From assembly GCA_900547765.1 (NCBI GenBank), contig URIA01000024.1:1-34097 (forward strand): a stretch of DNA of 34,097 nucleotides, given 5' to 3'. A program made the translations under genes and the position numbers. This document shows positions 22,361 through 30,310 of this stretch, in pieces. A model generated the notes under the pieces. The model did not search any database, was not told the DNA's origin, and saw only the letters and a list, made by a program, of their open reading frames with translations. The DNA comes from an uncultured Collinsella sp. (GTDB lineage Bacteria; Actinomycetota; Coriobacteriia; Coriobacteriales; Coriobacteriaceae). Numbering within the stretch: position 1 is the stretch's first letter; every line of letters starts with the position of its first letter.

Positions 22361-23953
22361 ATGAACAACGACCTTTTCAAGGCGGGCATCTCCCGTCGCA
22401 GCTTTCTGACCGGAGCCGGAGCCCTAGGCGTGCTGGCGGGACTGGGCCTTACGGGCTGCGGCGGCTCCAATTCTGCGAGCGGCAGCGCCGCGGGTAACGC
22501 GAGTGCGACCGATGGTCTCGTGATTCCCGTCTCCGCCACGGTGACCTCGCTCAACCGCGATCTTGAGAGCATGGCCGAGGGCTTCCTAGAGCTCAAGGGC
22601 TTTACCACCGAGCTCTATGTCGTCGATAACGGCGACACACGCTACTACCTTGCCGAGAGCTGTGACACCGACGACGGACAGACCTACACGCTCAAGCTGC
22701 GTGACGGCCTCAAATGGCATGATGGCGAGGCCATCACCGCCGACGACGTGATCTTCACGCTCGACTGCAACGCCGAGACCGACAACGGTGCTGGCTACAC
22801 CAACTGCGTCTTTGTGGGCGAGGATCCTGTTACCTACGAGAAGGTCGACGACCTGACCGTCAAGATCACCCTTCCCGTGGTCTCCGCCTCATACTTTGAG
22901 ATTCTGAGCCATCTGGTGCTGATCCCCAAGCACGCCTTTGACGGCAACACCGATATCAAGTCCGCCAAGGCTAACCTCACCGATATAGGCTCCGGCCCCT
23001 ACAAACTCAAGGAGTTCAAGGACGGCGAGTCACTCGTTCTCGAGGCCTTCGAGGATTACTACAAGGGCGCCCCGAGCATCAAGACGCTCACCTTCAAGGT
23101 GATCGGCGATGCTAGCGCTCAGCAGGTTGCCTTCAAAAACGGCGAAGTCAACTTGCTGCCCGTTACCACCGAGACGGTGGCCAAGGAGTACCGCGACAGC
23201 AGCGATGTGACGCTCACCTCGATCCCCGAGGGCCGCGTCAACTACCTTGCCTGGAACAAGTACTGCGAGACCTGGAGCGATAAGGACGCCGTGGCGGCCG
23301 TCTTTGCCGCGCTCGACGTTCAGGAGATCGTCGACACGGTTTACGGCGAGAACCTCGCCGTGGTGGCCAACTCCATCTTTTCCAACCGCACACTCTACCA
23401 CAGCGATTCCGTCAAGGCGTATAAACAGGACGTGGACAAGGCCAAGAAGCTCGCCGAGAGCTCCGGTCTTGCGGGGAAGACCGTCAAGCTCTACTTCAAC
23501 GCCGACCGTGCCTACATGAAGGAGACCGCTCAGGTTATCCAGCAGCAGCTCAAGACCATCGACGTGACGGTCGACGTCCAAGGCGTGGAGTCCAACGGCT
23601 TCTTCGACATCGTCTTTACCGATCAGGCCGACTATGAGCTCTATCTCAACGGCTACGCCTCCGCGGGCGATCCCGACAACGTGGTCGTTGGCATGTACGA
23701 CGGCACCTGGGGCATCAACGTGGATACCCCGCAGGAGGTCCTCGACCTCTTTATCCAGGGTCGCGGTACCGTTGACGAGAAGCAGCGTGAGGAGACCTAC
23801 GCCGACCTTCAGCAGAAGGCCCACGATGCCAACCTCGTTTTCCCGATCGCCTACCCCAACTACTGCTTTGTCGCGCCTTCCAACCTCAAGGGCGTCGATA
23901 CGTGCCAGACCACGCCGATCTTCGAGGACTACACCGAGATCAAGTTCGATTAG
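22361..23953 (+). CDS. ABC transporter substrate-binding lipoprotein, peptide/nickel family 5
   Basis: This 530-residue exported protein belongs to solute-binding family 5 (DppA/OppA/NikA). It begins with a twin-arginine-like SRRSFL and a lipobox LTGC (C33). The body shows DGLKWHDGEAITADDVIFTLD, the family signature region, then SGPYKLKEFKDGESLVLEAFEDYYKGAP and a late DGTWGINVDTPQEVLDLF. Family members bind short peptides, nickel chelates or glutathione, so the ligand cannot be named. ATG at 22361 lies six bases after AAGAGAGG. Two permease genes follow, but no ATPase. Its position inside a selenium/reductase cluster suggests an unusual ligand. Confidence 0.88.
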   Translation: MNNDLFKAGISRRSFLTGAGALGVLAGLGLTGCGGSNSASGSAAGNASATDGLVIPVSATVTSLNRDLESMAEGFLELKGFTTELYVVDNGDTRYYLAESCDTDDGQTYTLKLRDGLKWHDGEAITADDVIFTLDCNAETDNGAGYTNCVFVGEDPVTYEKVDDLTVKITLPVVSASYFEILSHLVLIPKHAFDGNTDIKSAKANLTDIGSGPYKLKEFKDGESLVLEAFEDYYKGAPSIKTLTFKVIGDASAQQVAFKNGEVNLLPVTTETVAKEYRDSSDVTLTSIPEGRVNYLAWNKYCETWSDKDAVAAVFAALDVQEIVDTVYGENLAVVANSIFSNRTLYHSDSVKAYKQDVDKAKKLAESSGLAGKTVKLYFNADRAYMKETAQVIQQQLKTIDVTVDVQGVESNGFFDIVFTDQADYELYLNGYASAGDPDNVVVGMYDGTWGINVDTPQEVLDLFIQGRGTVDEKQREETYADLQQKAHDANLVFPIAYPNYCFVAPSNLKGVDTCQTTPIFEDYTEIKFD

Positions 23954-24038
23954 CCTCATATGGTTGCGGCCCACATAGGGCTCGATGGGGGCGCGGGCGC
24001 CGTTTGCCGTCCGTGCCCCTTGCACATGAAAGGAATCC

Positions 24039-25016
24039 ATGAGATCGTATCTGCTCAAACGCCTCTCCCAGACAGCGCTCGTCTTTGTCCTGGTGTCGAT
24101 GTTCGCCTTCTCGATCGTCTACTTTGCACCGGGCGACCCGCTCTACCTTTACACGTCCCCCTCGGTCTCATCGCATAAGCTTTCCGATGAGCAGTTGGAG
24201 TCGATGAGGGACTCATTGGGTCTCTCGGGCAATATCGCCGAGCGTTATGTGAGCTGGGCGGGAAAGATGCTCCAGGGCGATTGGGGTCTCTCCACGAGCA
24301 ACCATCAGCCCGTCAAGGACCAGATCCTGAGCAGGCTGCCCAACACCGTGGGGCTCATGGGCGCCGCGCTCGTTCTCTCGGTGGCTCTCGCGATTCCGTT
24401 GGGTCTGCTCGCGGGCTATTTTAGAAACCGGCTGCCCGATAACGTGATCAGCCTTTTGACCTATATCGGCATCTCGGTGCCCCCGTTTTGGTTTGGCATC
24501 ATGCTGATCATCCTGTTCGCGCTTGTGCTGGGCGTGCTGCCGAGCTCGGGCATGCGCACCATCGGCGTCAACGACCCCGTCGATGTGGCGCGCCACGCTA
24601 TCCTTCCCGTGATCGTGCTCTCGGTGGGAAACACAGCCACCTTTGTGCGCTACCTGCGTGCGGGCGTGATCTCGCAGATGCGCGAGGAGTACGTCACCGT
24701 TGCCGTGGCCCAGGGAAACCCGCGCCGCCGTGTGCTCACGCACCATGTGCTGCGCAACTCAATCCTGCCGCTCATCACCATGGTGGGTATGAACTTTGGC
24801 ACGCTCGTCACGGGCTCGTTTATCGTGGAGAGCGTATTTGGCTGGCCCGGGCTGGGCGTGCTCTGCATGGATGCCGTCAACAACCGCGACTACACCATGA
24901 TCATGGGCATCACGATGCTCGCCTCGTACCTCCTTTTGATCGGAAACCTGCTTGCTGACGTTCTCTACGCCGTTGTCGATCCGCGCATTCGCCTGGACGG
25001 AGGTTCCGATGAATAG
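24039..25016 (+). CDS. ABC transporter permease, DppB/OppB type
   Basis: This is a 325-residue inner-membrane permease of the peptide/nickel importer family. It begins MRSYLLKRLSQTALVFVLVSMFAF, the usual first helix, followed by an extracellular segment with YFAPGDPLYLY. The membrane domain has LVLSVALAIPLGLLAGYF and VPPFWFGIMLIILFA. The cytoplasmic coupling loop EEYVTVAVAQGNPRRRVLTHHVLRNSILPLI corresponds to the EAA motif. The end VLYAVVDPRIRL is typical. The ATG follows AAAGGA. Its last eight bases overlap the start of the next permease gene, so translation is coupled. Confidence 0.92.
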   Translation: MRSYLLKRLSQTALVFVLVSMFAFSIVYFAPGDPLYLYTSPSVSSHKLSDEQLESMRDSLGLSGNIAERYVSWAGKMLQGDWGLSTSNHQPVKDQILSRLPNTVGLMGAALVLSVALAIPLGLLAGYFRNRLPDNVISLLTYIGISVPPFWFGIMLIILFALVLGVLPSSGMRTIGVNDPVDVARHAILPVIVLSVGNTATFVRYLRAGVISQMREEYVTVAVAQGNPRRRVLTHHVLRNSILPLITMVGMNFGTLVTGSFIVESVFGWPGLGVLCMDAVNNRDYTMIMGITMLASYLLLIGNLLADVLYAVVDPRIRLDGGSDE

Positions 25017-25836
25017 GGCCCGACTCTTCAAGCACATGGCCAAGAACCGCTTGGCCCCGGTTTGCACCGTCATCCTCTGCGTGATCGTGTTGGGCGCGCT
25101 GCTGGCACCGCTCTCTCCCTACGATCCCGACGCGCTCTCGCCCGACAAGCTGATGGGCCCCTGCGCCGAGCATCTGCTGGGAACCGATGACCTGGGTCGC
25201 GATACGTTTACCCGCGCCCTGTACGGCGGGCGTGTGTCGCTTTTGGTGGGCTTTGCCGCCATGGCCGTGGCCGTGGTGATCGGGTGCCTGGTGGGATCTG
25301 TTGCCGGGTACGCGGGCGGAAAGGTCGATGCGGTGCTGATGCGCATCGTCGACGTGTTCCTCTCGGTTCCCAGCCTGCTGTTTATCATCGTGGTCTACGC
25401 CTTTGCGCCGCGCAACCTCGTGACGCTGGTGTTTATGCTCGCCTTTTTCTCGTGGACCTCGGTTGCGCGCGTTACCCGCGCGCAGACGCTCACGCTCAAG
25501 CAGCGCGACTTCGTGGATGCTGCGCGAGCACTCGGTGCGGGGCATGCGCGCATTATCCTGCGCTACATCATGCCCAACCTGTTGCCTCAGGTGATCGTTG
25601 CCGCGAGCCTTGCGGTGGCTAACGCGATCCTCGATGAGAGCGCGCTCTCGTTTTTGGGCTATGGTGTTCAACTGCCCATGGCTTCGTGGGGCTCCATGCT
25701 CCAGGGGGCTCAGCAGTACATTCTCTACAGTCCCGTGCTCGCGCTCGTGCCGGGGCTCTTTATCTTGCTTACGGTGCTCTGCTTCAACGTGTTGGGAGAC
25801 ACGCTCCAGCAGGCGCTCGATCCAAGGCAGCTCTAA
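25009..25836 (+). CDS. ABC transporter permease, DppC/OppC type
   Basis: This 275-residue inner-membrane permease partners the preceding DppB-type protein. It has the family pattern AKNRLAPVCTVILCVIVLGALLAPLSPYDPDALS, then LLGTDDLGRDTFTRALYGGRVSLLVG. The EAA-type coupling loop is RDFVDAARALGAGHARIILRYIMPNLLP. The late signature ILDESALSFLGYGVQLPMASWGSML is characteristic of DppC. The ATG at 25009 lies five bases after GGAGG and overlaps the end of dppB by 8 bases. The expected DppD/DppF ATPases do not follow; instead a second double-cubane reductase gene begins 58 bases downstream. Confidence 0.92.
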   Translation: MNRARLFKHMAKNRLAPVCTVILCVIVLGALLAPLSPYDPDALSPDKLMGPCAEHLLGTDDLGRDTFTRALYGGRVSLLVGFAAMAVAVVIGCLVGSVAGYAGGKVDAVLMRIVDVFLSVPSLLFIIVVYAFAPRNLVTLVFMLAFFSWTSVARVTRAQTLTLKQRDFVDAARALGAGHARIILRYIMPNLLPQVIVAASLAVANAILDESALSFLGYGVQLPMASWGSMLQGAQQYILYSPVLALVPGLFILLTVLCFNVLGDTLQQALDPRQL

Positions 25837-25894
25837 TCGCTCTTCGCGAGCCTGGGGCTAAGTCATTTTAGATTTTCAAAGAGGGGAGAATCAC

Positions 25895-27058
25895 ATGGAG
25901 GAAATCGAACAAACGCCGTTGCCGTCCACGTTTGAGGAGTTCAACGAGCAGCGCAAGGCCGCGTTTATTCGCGTTAAGGATTATAAGCAGGCCGGCAATC
26001 GCCTGGTCGGCTTTTTGTGCAGCTATACGCCGCTCGAGATTATCGATGCCGCGGGGGCTGCGAGCGTGGCGCTGTGCGGTACGTCCGATGAGGTGATTCC
26101 AGAGGCCGAGAAGGTGCTGCCGGCAAATCTTTGTCCGCTCATCAAGTCGACGTACGGTTTTGCCTATTCGCAAAAGTGCCCGTTTACGTACTTTAGCGAC
26201 ATGATCATCGGCGAGACCACCTGCGACGGCAAGAAGAAGATGTACGAGCTGCTCAACGAGCTCAAGCGCACGCACATTCTGCATCTTCCGCAGGGTCGCG
26301 ATCGCGCCTACGAGCGCGAGGGCTGGTACGAGGAGTGCCGTCTGCTCAAGGAGGAGCTCGAGAACTTCTACGGTATTACGATTACTGATGACGACCTGCG
26401 CGCCGCCGTCCGTCGTCGCAATCGCCTACGTGCTGCCCAGCTCGAGATGTTTGCGCTGCAGGCCAACCAGCCGGCGGCCATGAGTGGCGTCGACCTGATG
26501 AGCACTATGTTTGCCGGTACGTTCAGCTTTGATATCGAGGCCTATACGCAGCAGCTGGAGCAAAAGGTTGCCAAGCTGCGCGAGGCCTACGACGCGGGCG
26601 AGCGCCCGGTTGCGGCGGACGCCAAGCGCATTCTGATCACCGGCTGCCCAGTGGGCGGCGTGATCAACAAGATCGGTCGCACCATCGAGTCCAACGGCGG
26701 CGTGGTCGTGTGTATGGACGACTGCTCGGGCGAGCGCACGGCGGCCATGATGATCGACCCGGAGGCTCCCGACATCCTGCGCGCCATCGCCGACCGCTAC
26801 CTGGATATCAACTGCTCGGTCATGACGCCCAACGACGGTCGTATGGACAACACCCTGGCCATGTGCGAGAAATACCACGTCGACGGTGTGGTGGAGAATG
26901 TGCTCCAGGCGTGCCACACCTTTAACGTGGAGAGTGCGCGCATGCAGGAGGCTGTCGAGGGTGCGGGTATTCCGTACATGAAGATCGAGACCGATTACAG
27001 CAACGGCGACATGGGCCAGATCGAGACCCGCATCGCCGCCTTCATCGAAACCCTCTAG
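25895..27058 (+). CDS. Double-cubane-cluster reductase (2-hydroxyacyl-CoA dehydratase family), copy 2
   Basis: This 387-residue protein is a paralogue of the gene at 20943. It has the same cysteine pattern: C80 (NLCPLIKS), C95 (KCPFTYFSD), C110 (TTCDGKKKMYE), C277 (DDCSGERT), C307 (INCSVMTPNDGR) and C340 (LQACHTFN). It also has the same C-terminus (YMKIETDYSNGDMGQIETRIAAF). The first residues lack the 40-residue extension of copy 1. It is expected to hold an iron-sulfur double cubane and to be reduced by the ATP-dependent activator encoded next. The divergence between the copies suggests two substrates or a heteromeric enzyme. The ATG follows AGAGGGGAG. Confidence 0.87.
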   Translation: MEEIEQTPLPSTFEEFNEQRKAAFIRVKDYKQAGNRLVGFLCSYTPLEIIDAAGAASVALCGTSDEVIPEAEKVLPANLCPLIKSTYGFAYSQKCPFTYFSDMIIGETTCDGKKKMYELLNELKRTHILHLPQGRDRAYEREGWYEECRLLKEELENFYGITITDDDLRAAVRRRNRLRAAQLEMFALQANQPAAMSGVDLMSTMFAGTFSFDIEAYTQQLEQKVAKLREAYDAGERPVAADAKRILITGCPVGGVINKIGRTIESNGGVVVCMDDCSGERTAAMMIDPEAPDILRAIADRYLDINCSVMTPNDGRMDNTLAMCEKYHVDGVVENVLQACHTFNVESARMQEAVEGAGIPYMKIETDYSNGDMGQIETRIAAFIETL

Positions 27059-27062
27059 CTTC

Positions 27063-27151
27063 CTCAGGCGCCGGATCTTGCTCCTCAAACCGTCGCTTGC
27101 GTACCCAAAGTACGCTGCGCTCCTCTTTCGGGGCAATCTCCGGCACCTGAG
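27063..27151. repeat. Long imperfect palindrome inside the operon
   Basis: Thirteen bases at 27063-27075 are complementary to 27139-27151 with one mismatch. Inside, the tip GCGTAC-CCAAA-GTACGC (27100-27116) forms a hairpin, with GATCTTGC and GGCAATC in the arms. It shares TCAAACC-N-TCG, CTTGCTC and GGCAATCT with the palindrome at 6813-6911, which suggests one dispersed family. GGCGCCTGA at 27166-27174 repeats the outer arm. Confidence 0.65.
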
Positions 27152-27213
27152 AAACCTAGGGCTAAGGCGCCTGAACGCGCCGCTACCTTTGATGTTTAGA
27201 TTGGAAGAGAGCC

Positions 27214-27978
27214 ATGATAGGGATCGGGATCGATATCGGGTCTACGGCGGCTAAGGCTGCAGTGGTCGACGGGGAGGGTTCGGTGGCGTGGACGTGCGTG
27301 CAGCCAACCGGGTTCTCCTCGGTCGATGCTTCCGAGCGGCTGCGCGAGGCACTGGTAGCGGCCGGCTATGACGTGACAGCCGACGACGTGCGCGTGATCG
27401 CGACTGGCTACGGCCGTGTTGCCGTGCCCTATGCGCACAAGGTCGTGACCGAGATTACCTGCCACGGCACCGGTGCCGTGCGCCTGTTTGGCGACCACGG
27501 CACCGTGATCGACGTGGGCGGTCAGGACACCAAGGTCATCCAACTCAAGGGCGGCCGCGTGGCCAAGTTTGCCATGAACGACAAGTGTGCCGCCGGCACG
27601 GGGCGCTTTTTGGAGATCATGGCCGACCGCCTAGGCATTTCCCAGCAGCAGATGGCCGACCTGGCGCGTTCCGGCGAGCCCACCAAGATATCCAGCATGT
27701 GCACGGTCTTTGCCGAAAGTGAGGTCATCAGCCTGATCGGTCGCGGTGAGCCGCGCGAGAACATTGCGCGTGGCGTGATCGACAGCGTGGTTTCGCGCGT
27801 GGCGACCATGGCCGGGCAGGCCGCGGGCGCCCCGTACTACCTGACCGGCGGCCTGTGCGAGAACGCCTTCGTGGTGGAGCGGCTGGGCGAGCTACTGGGG
27901 TCGCCGGTGACCACCTCGCCCCAGGCTCGCTTTGCCGGTGCCATCGGCGCGGCGATTCGCGCCGCCGCCTTGGCCTAG
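27214..27978 (+). CDS. ATP-dependent activator of double-cubane reductases (BadF/HgdC/YjiL family)
   Basis: This 254-residue cytoplasmic homodimer is an ASKHA-fold ATPase whose shared [4Fe-4S] cluster drives one electron into the partner reductase. The ATP-binding signature is GIGIDIGSTAAKAAVVD at the N-terminus. The phosphate-2 region is TVIDVGGQDTKVI. The cluster cysteines are C125 in MNDKCAAGTGRFLE and C163 in SSMCTVFAESE. The adenosine motif is PYYLTGGLCENAFVV. Length is typical of HgdC (about 260). It follows the second reductase with a palindrome in the gap, and it probably serves both reductases, since no other activator is present. The glycosyltransferase starts 14 bases after the stop. 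Confidence 0.93.
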   Translation: MIGIGIDIGSTAAKAAVVDGEGSVAWTCVQPTGFSSVDASERLREALVAAGYDVTADDVRVIATGYGRVAVPYAHKVVTEITCHGTGAVRLFGDHGTVIDVGGQDTKVIQLKGGRVAKFAMNDKCAAGTGRFLEIMADRLGISQQQMADLARSGEPTKISSMCTVFAESEVISLIGRGEPRENIARGVIDSVVSRVATMAGQAAGAPYYLTGGLCENAFVVERLGELLGSPVTTSPQARFAGAIGAAIRAAALA

Positions 27979-27992
27979 GGGTGTACCGCGAC

Positions 27993-29222
27993 ATGCGCAT
28001 CCTCAATATCTCGGCACAAAAACCAGATAGCACCGGCAGCGGCACCTATCTTGCCGCGCTCGTGCGCGAGCAGATCGAGACGGGGCATCGCGCCGCCGTG
28101 CTTTGCGGCGCGGCTCCGGGTGATACCCAAGGCGAGCTGGACCGACGTGCTGCCGTGTTTGCCGTACCGTTCGAGTCGCCCGAGCTGCCGTTTCCCATCT
28201 GCGGTATGTCCGATGTCATGCCCTATCCCTCTACACGCTATCGTGATCTGACGCCTTCGATGCTCAAGGCATTTGAGCGGGCATTTGCTGCTGCAATCGA
28301 TCGGGCGGTGGCTGAGTTTCGGCCCGATCTGGTGCTCTGCCATCACCTGTATCTGGTGACCGCATTGGCGCGCGAGTGTGTCCGGGGCGTGCCAGTTGTT
28401 GCAGTGTGCCATTCGACCGACCTGCGCCAGCTGCGTTCGCATGCGCTCGAGCGCGATCGCATCGTAAGTGCGGTTCGTCGGCTCGATGCCGTCTTTGCGC
28501 TCCATGCTGAGCAGGCTGAGCAGATTAGCCTGGTGTGCGGCGTCGATACCGATCGCATCCACGTGATTGGGACGGGCTACGACCATCGCGTCTTCTGTCG
28601 CGACGCAAGCGTGGCGAGGCAGCCGGGATCGCTTGTGTACGTGGGCAAGATTTGCTTTAAAAAGGGCGTCGAGTCGCTGGTTCGAGCCGTGTCATTGCCG
28701 ATTGACGATGGCGTCCGCCCATCTGGCTTGGTACTTGTGGGCGGCCGCGGGGACGATGCCGAGTACGCGCGTATCGAGCGCTTGACCGCGGCCTCGGATG
28801 TGCCGGTGACGCTGGCGGGGCGCCTGGATAGCGATGAGCTCGTGCGTGCCTACCGCAGTTCCGACGTTTTTGTGCTGCCTTCGTTTTACGAGGGTCTGCC
28901 GCTCGTGACGATTGAGGCCCTCGCGTGCGGCTGCAAAGTTGTGGCGACCGATTTGCCCGGCGTTCGTCCCTGGATGGAGGCGATGCTTCCCGGTGCTCCC
29001 GTGACGTGGGTGGCGTCGCCGCGTATGACGGATGTCGACACGCCCGTGGCGGCCGACCTTCCGTTGTTTGAGCGCGCACTGGCAGATGCTATCGCGCAGG
29101 CGCTTGCGGCTCCGCCTTCGACGTTCGAGCCGTCGGCGGTCTCTTGGGAAGCGTGCCTGGCGCGTATACTTAAAGTCGTTGATTTGTTGGAAGGGAGGTT
29201 CGTATGGCTAAGGACACCATGA
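27993..29222 (+). CDS. GT-B glycosyltransferase (GT4-like), coupled to selD
   Basis: This 409-residue protein has the two-domain fold of GT4-type glycosyltransferases. The N-terminal domain begins MRILNISAQKPDSTGSGTYLAALV with the acceptor-side glycine loop and has LVLCHHLYLVTALA and VCHSTDLRQLR. The C-terminal sugar-nucleotide domain starts at SLVYVGKICFKKGVESLV. It includes FVLPSFYEGLPLVTIEALACG with the E-x7-E pair (E300, E308) that holds the donor. Donor and acceptor cannot be told from sequence. The ATG at 27993 is preferred; GTG at 27981 is an in-frame alternative. The last 19 bases overlap selD, so the two are translationally coupled. Because SenB of selenoneine synthesis is a glycosyltransferase that works with a SelD homologue, a selenosugar role is possible. 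Confidence 0.85.
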   Translation: MRILNISAQKPDSTGSGTYLAALVREQIETGHRAAVLCGAAPGDTQGELDRRAAVFAVPFESPELPFPICGMSDVMPYPSTRYRDLTPSMLKAFERAFAAAIDRAVAEFRPDLVLCHHLYLVTALARECVRGVPVVAVCHSTDLRQLRSHALERDRIVSAVRRLDAVFALHAEQAEQISLVCGVDTDRIHVIGTGYDHRVFCRDASVARQPGSLVYVGKICFKKGVESLVRAVSLPIDDGVRPSGLVLVGGRGDDAEYARIERLTAASDVPVTLAGRLDSDELVRAYRSSDVFVLPSFYEGLPLVTIEALACGCKVVATDLPGVRPWMEAMLPGAPVTWVASPRMTDVDTPVAADLPLFERALADAIAQALAAPPSTFEPSAVSWEACLARILKVVDLLEGRFVWLRTP

Positions 29223-30253
29223 GGCTCACGTCTATGACGGCCGCGAGCGGTTGAGCCGCTAAGTTGGCTCCTGGAGCCCTCGCCCAGGTCCTGGGCGACT
29301 TGCCAAATGTGCATAACGACAACTTACTCGTGGGGTTCGATACTTCTGACGATGCGAGCGTCTTCCGCGTAGGGGAGAACCTGGGGCTTGTGCAGTCCAT
29401 CGACTTCTTCCCGCCGATGGTCGACGACCCGTTTCTGTTTGGCCAGATTGCCGCGGCCAACTCGCTGTCGGACATCTACGCCATGGGCGGGCGGCCGAGC
29501 CATGCCATGAACCTACTCTGCATACCCAGTTGTCTGGGCATCGAGGTTGCCGGTCAGATTCTGGCGGGCGGCGCCGACAAGTGCGTCGAGGCGGGTTGCT
29601 CCATCGCGGGCGGCCATACCATCAACGACGACGAGCCCAAGTACGGCCTGTCCGTGAGCGGGTTTGTGCCACTCGACCGTATGCTCGCCAACAGCGGCGC
29701 GCGCGTGGGCGATGCGTTGCTGCTGACCAAGGCGATCGGCTCGGGCATTATCACCACGGCCATTAAGGGTGAGCTCATCGAGCAGGACGAGGCCGCAGCC
29801 ATGTTTGACTCGATGCGCACCCTCAACGAGGCCCCGATTCGTCTGGCCGAGGGACTCGAGCTTCACGGCTGCACCGACATTACGGGCTTTGGCCTGATCG
29901 GGCACGCGTGTGAGATGGCCGAGGGCTCGGGCGTGCAGGTTGAGCTTGCGTCGGGAGCGGTGCCACTCTTTGATCAGGTGCTTGACATGGCGCGTCTGGG
30001 CATTATCCCCGCGGGCTCCTATCGCAACCAGGACTTCTTTGGCCCGCGCGTGGCTGCCGACGAGAACCTGGAGCCGGGTATGCTCGACGCGCTGTACGAT
30101 CCACAGACGTCTGGTGGCCTGCTTATCGCGGCACCTGCTGCCGATGTGGATGAGCTTGCGCGCCGTCTGCATGCCGAAGGACGTATCGCCGCCGTCGTCG
30201 GTCGCGTGTGCGAGCCGGTGCCAGGCGGTCCTGCCGTCCACGTTGTCCGTTAA
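29204..30253 (+). CDS. selD: Selenide, water dikinase with selenocysteine at the active site
   Basis: SelD makes selenophosphate from selenide and ATP, the Se donor for selenocysteine and other Se pathways. ATG at 29204 follows AGGGAGG. Codon 17 is an in-frame TGA (29252-29254) in SG-U-AAKLAPG, exactly where E. coli SelD has its catalytic Cys17 in GCAAK. Reading TGA as selenocysteine gives 349 residues, the normal length. Further motifs are LVGFDTSDDASVF, SIDFFPPMVDDPFLFGQIAAANSLSDIYAMGG, AGGHTINDDEPKYGLSVSG, TDITGFGLIGHACEMA and DPQTSGGLL. A TATACT at 29165-29170 might give an internal promoter. A start after the TGA (29264) would remove the catalytic residue and is rejected. Confidence 0.95.
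29252..29297 (+). promoter_or_regulatory. Selenocysteine UGA and candidate bacterial SECIS
   Basis: After the UGA at 29252-29254 come two hairpins: GGCTC-CTG-GAGCC (29266-29278) and CGCCCAG-GTC-CTGGGCG (29281-29297). The second has a loop beginning with G, centred about 35 bases after the UGA, within the 16-37 base range described for bacterial SECIS elements. It is part of the selD coding sequence, as bacterial SECIS elements must be. Confidence 0.8.
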
Positions 30254-30310
30254 CGACACGTTTATTGAGCTATGTACTGTCCTAAAACGATTTATTCGAA
30301 AGGAAAAACT

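Noticed and set aside
29264..30253. selD start at the TTG at 29264
   Set aside because: It lacks a ribosome binding site at the right distance and removes the catalytic residue. Reading the UGA at 29252 as selenocysteine restores the whole conserved N-terminus.
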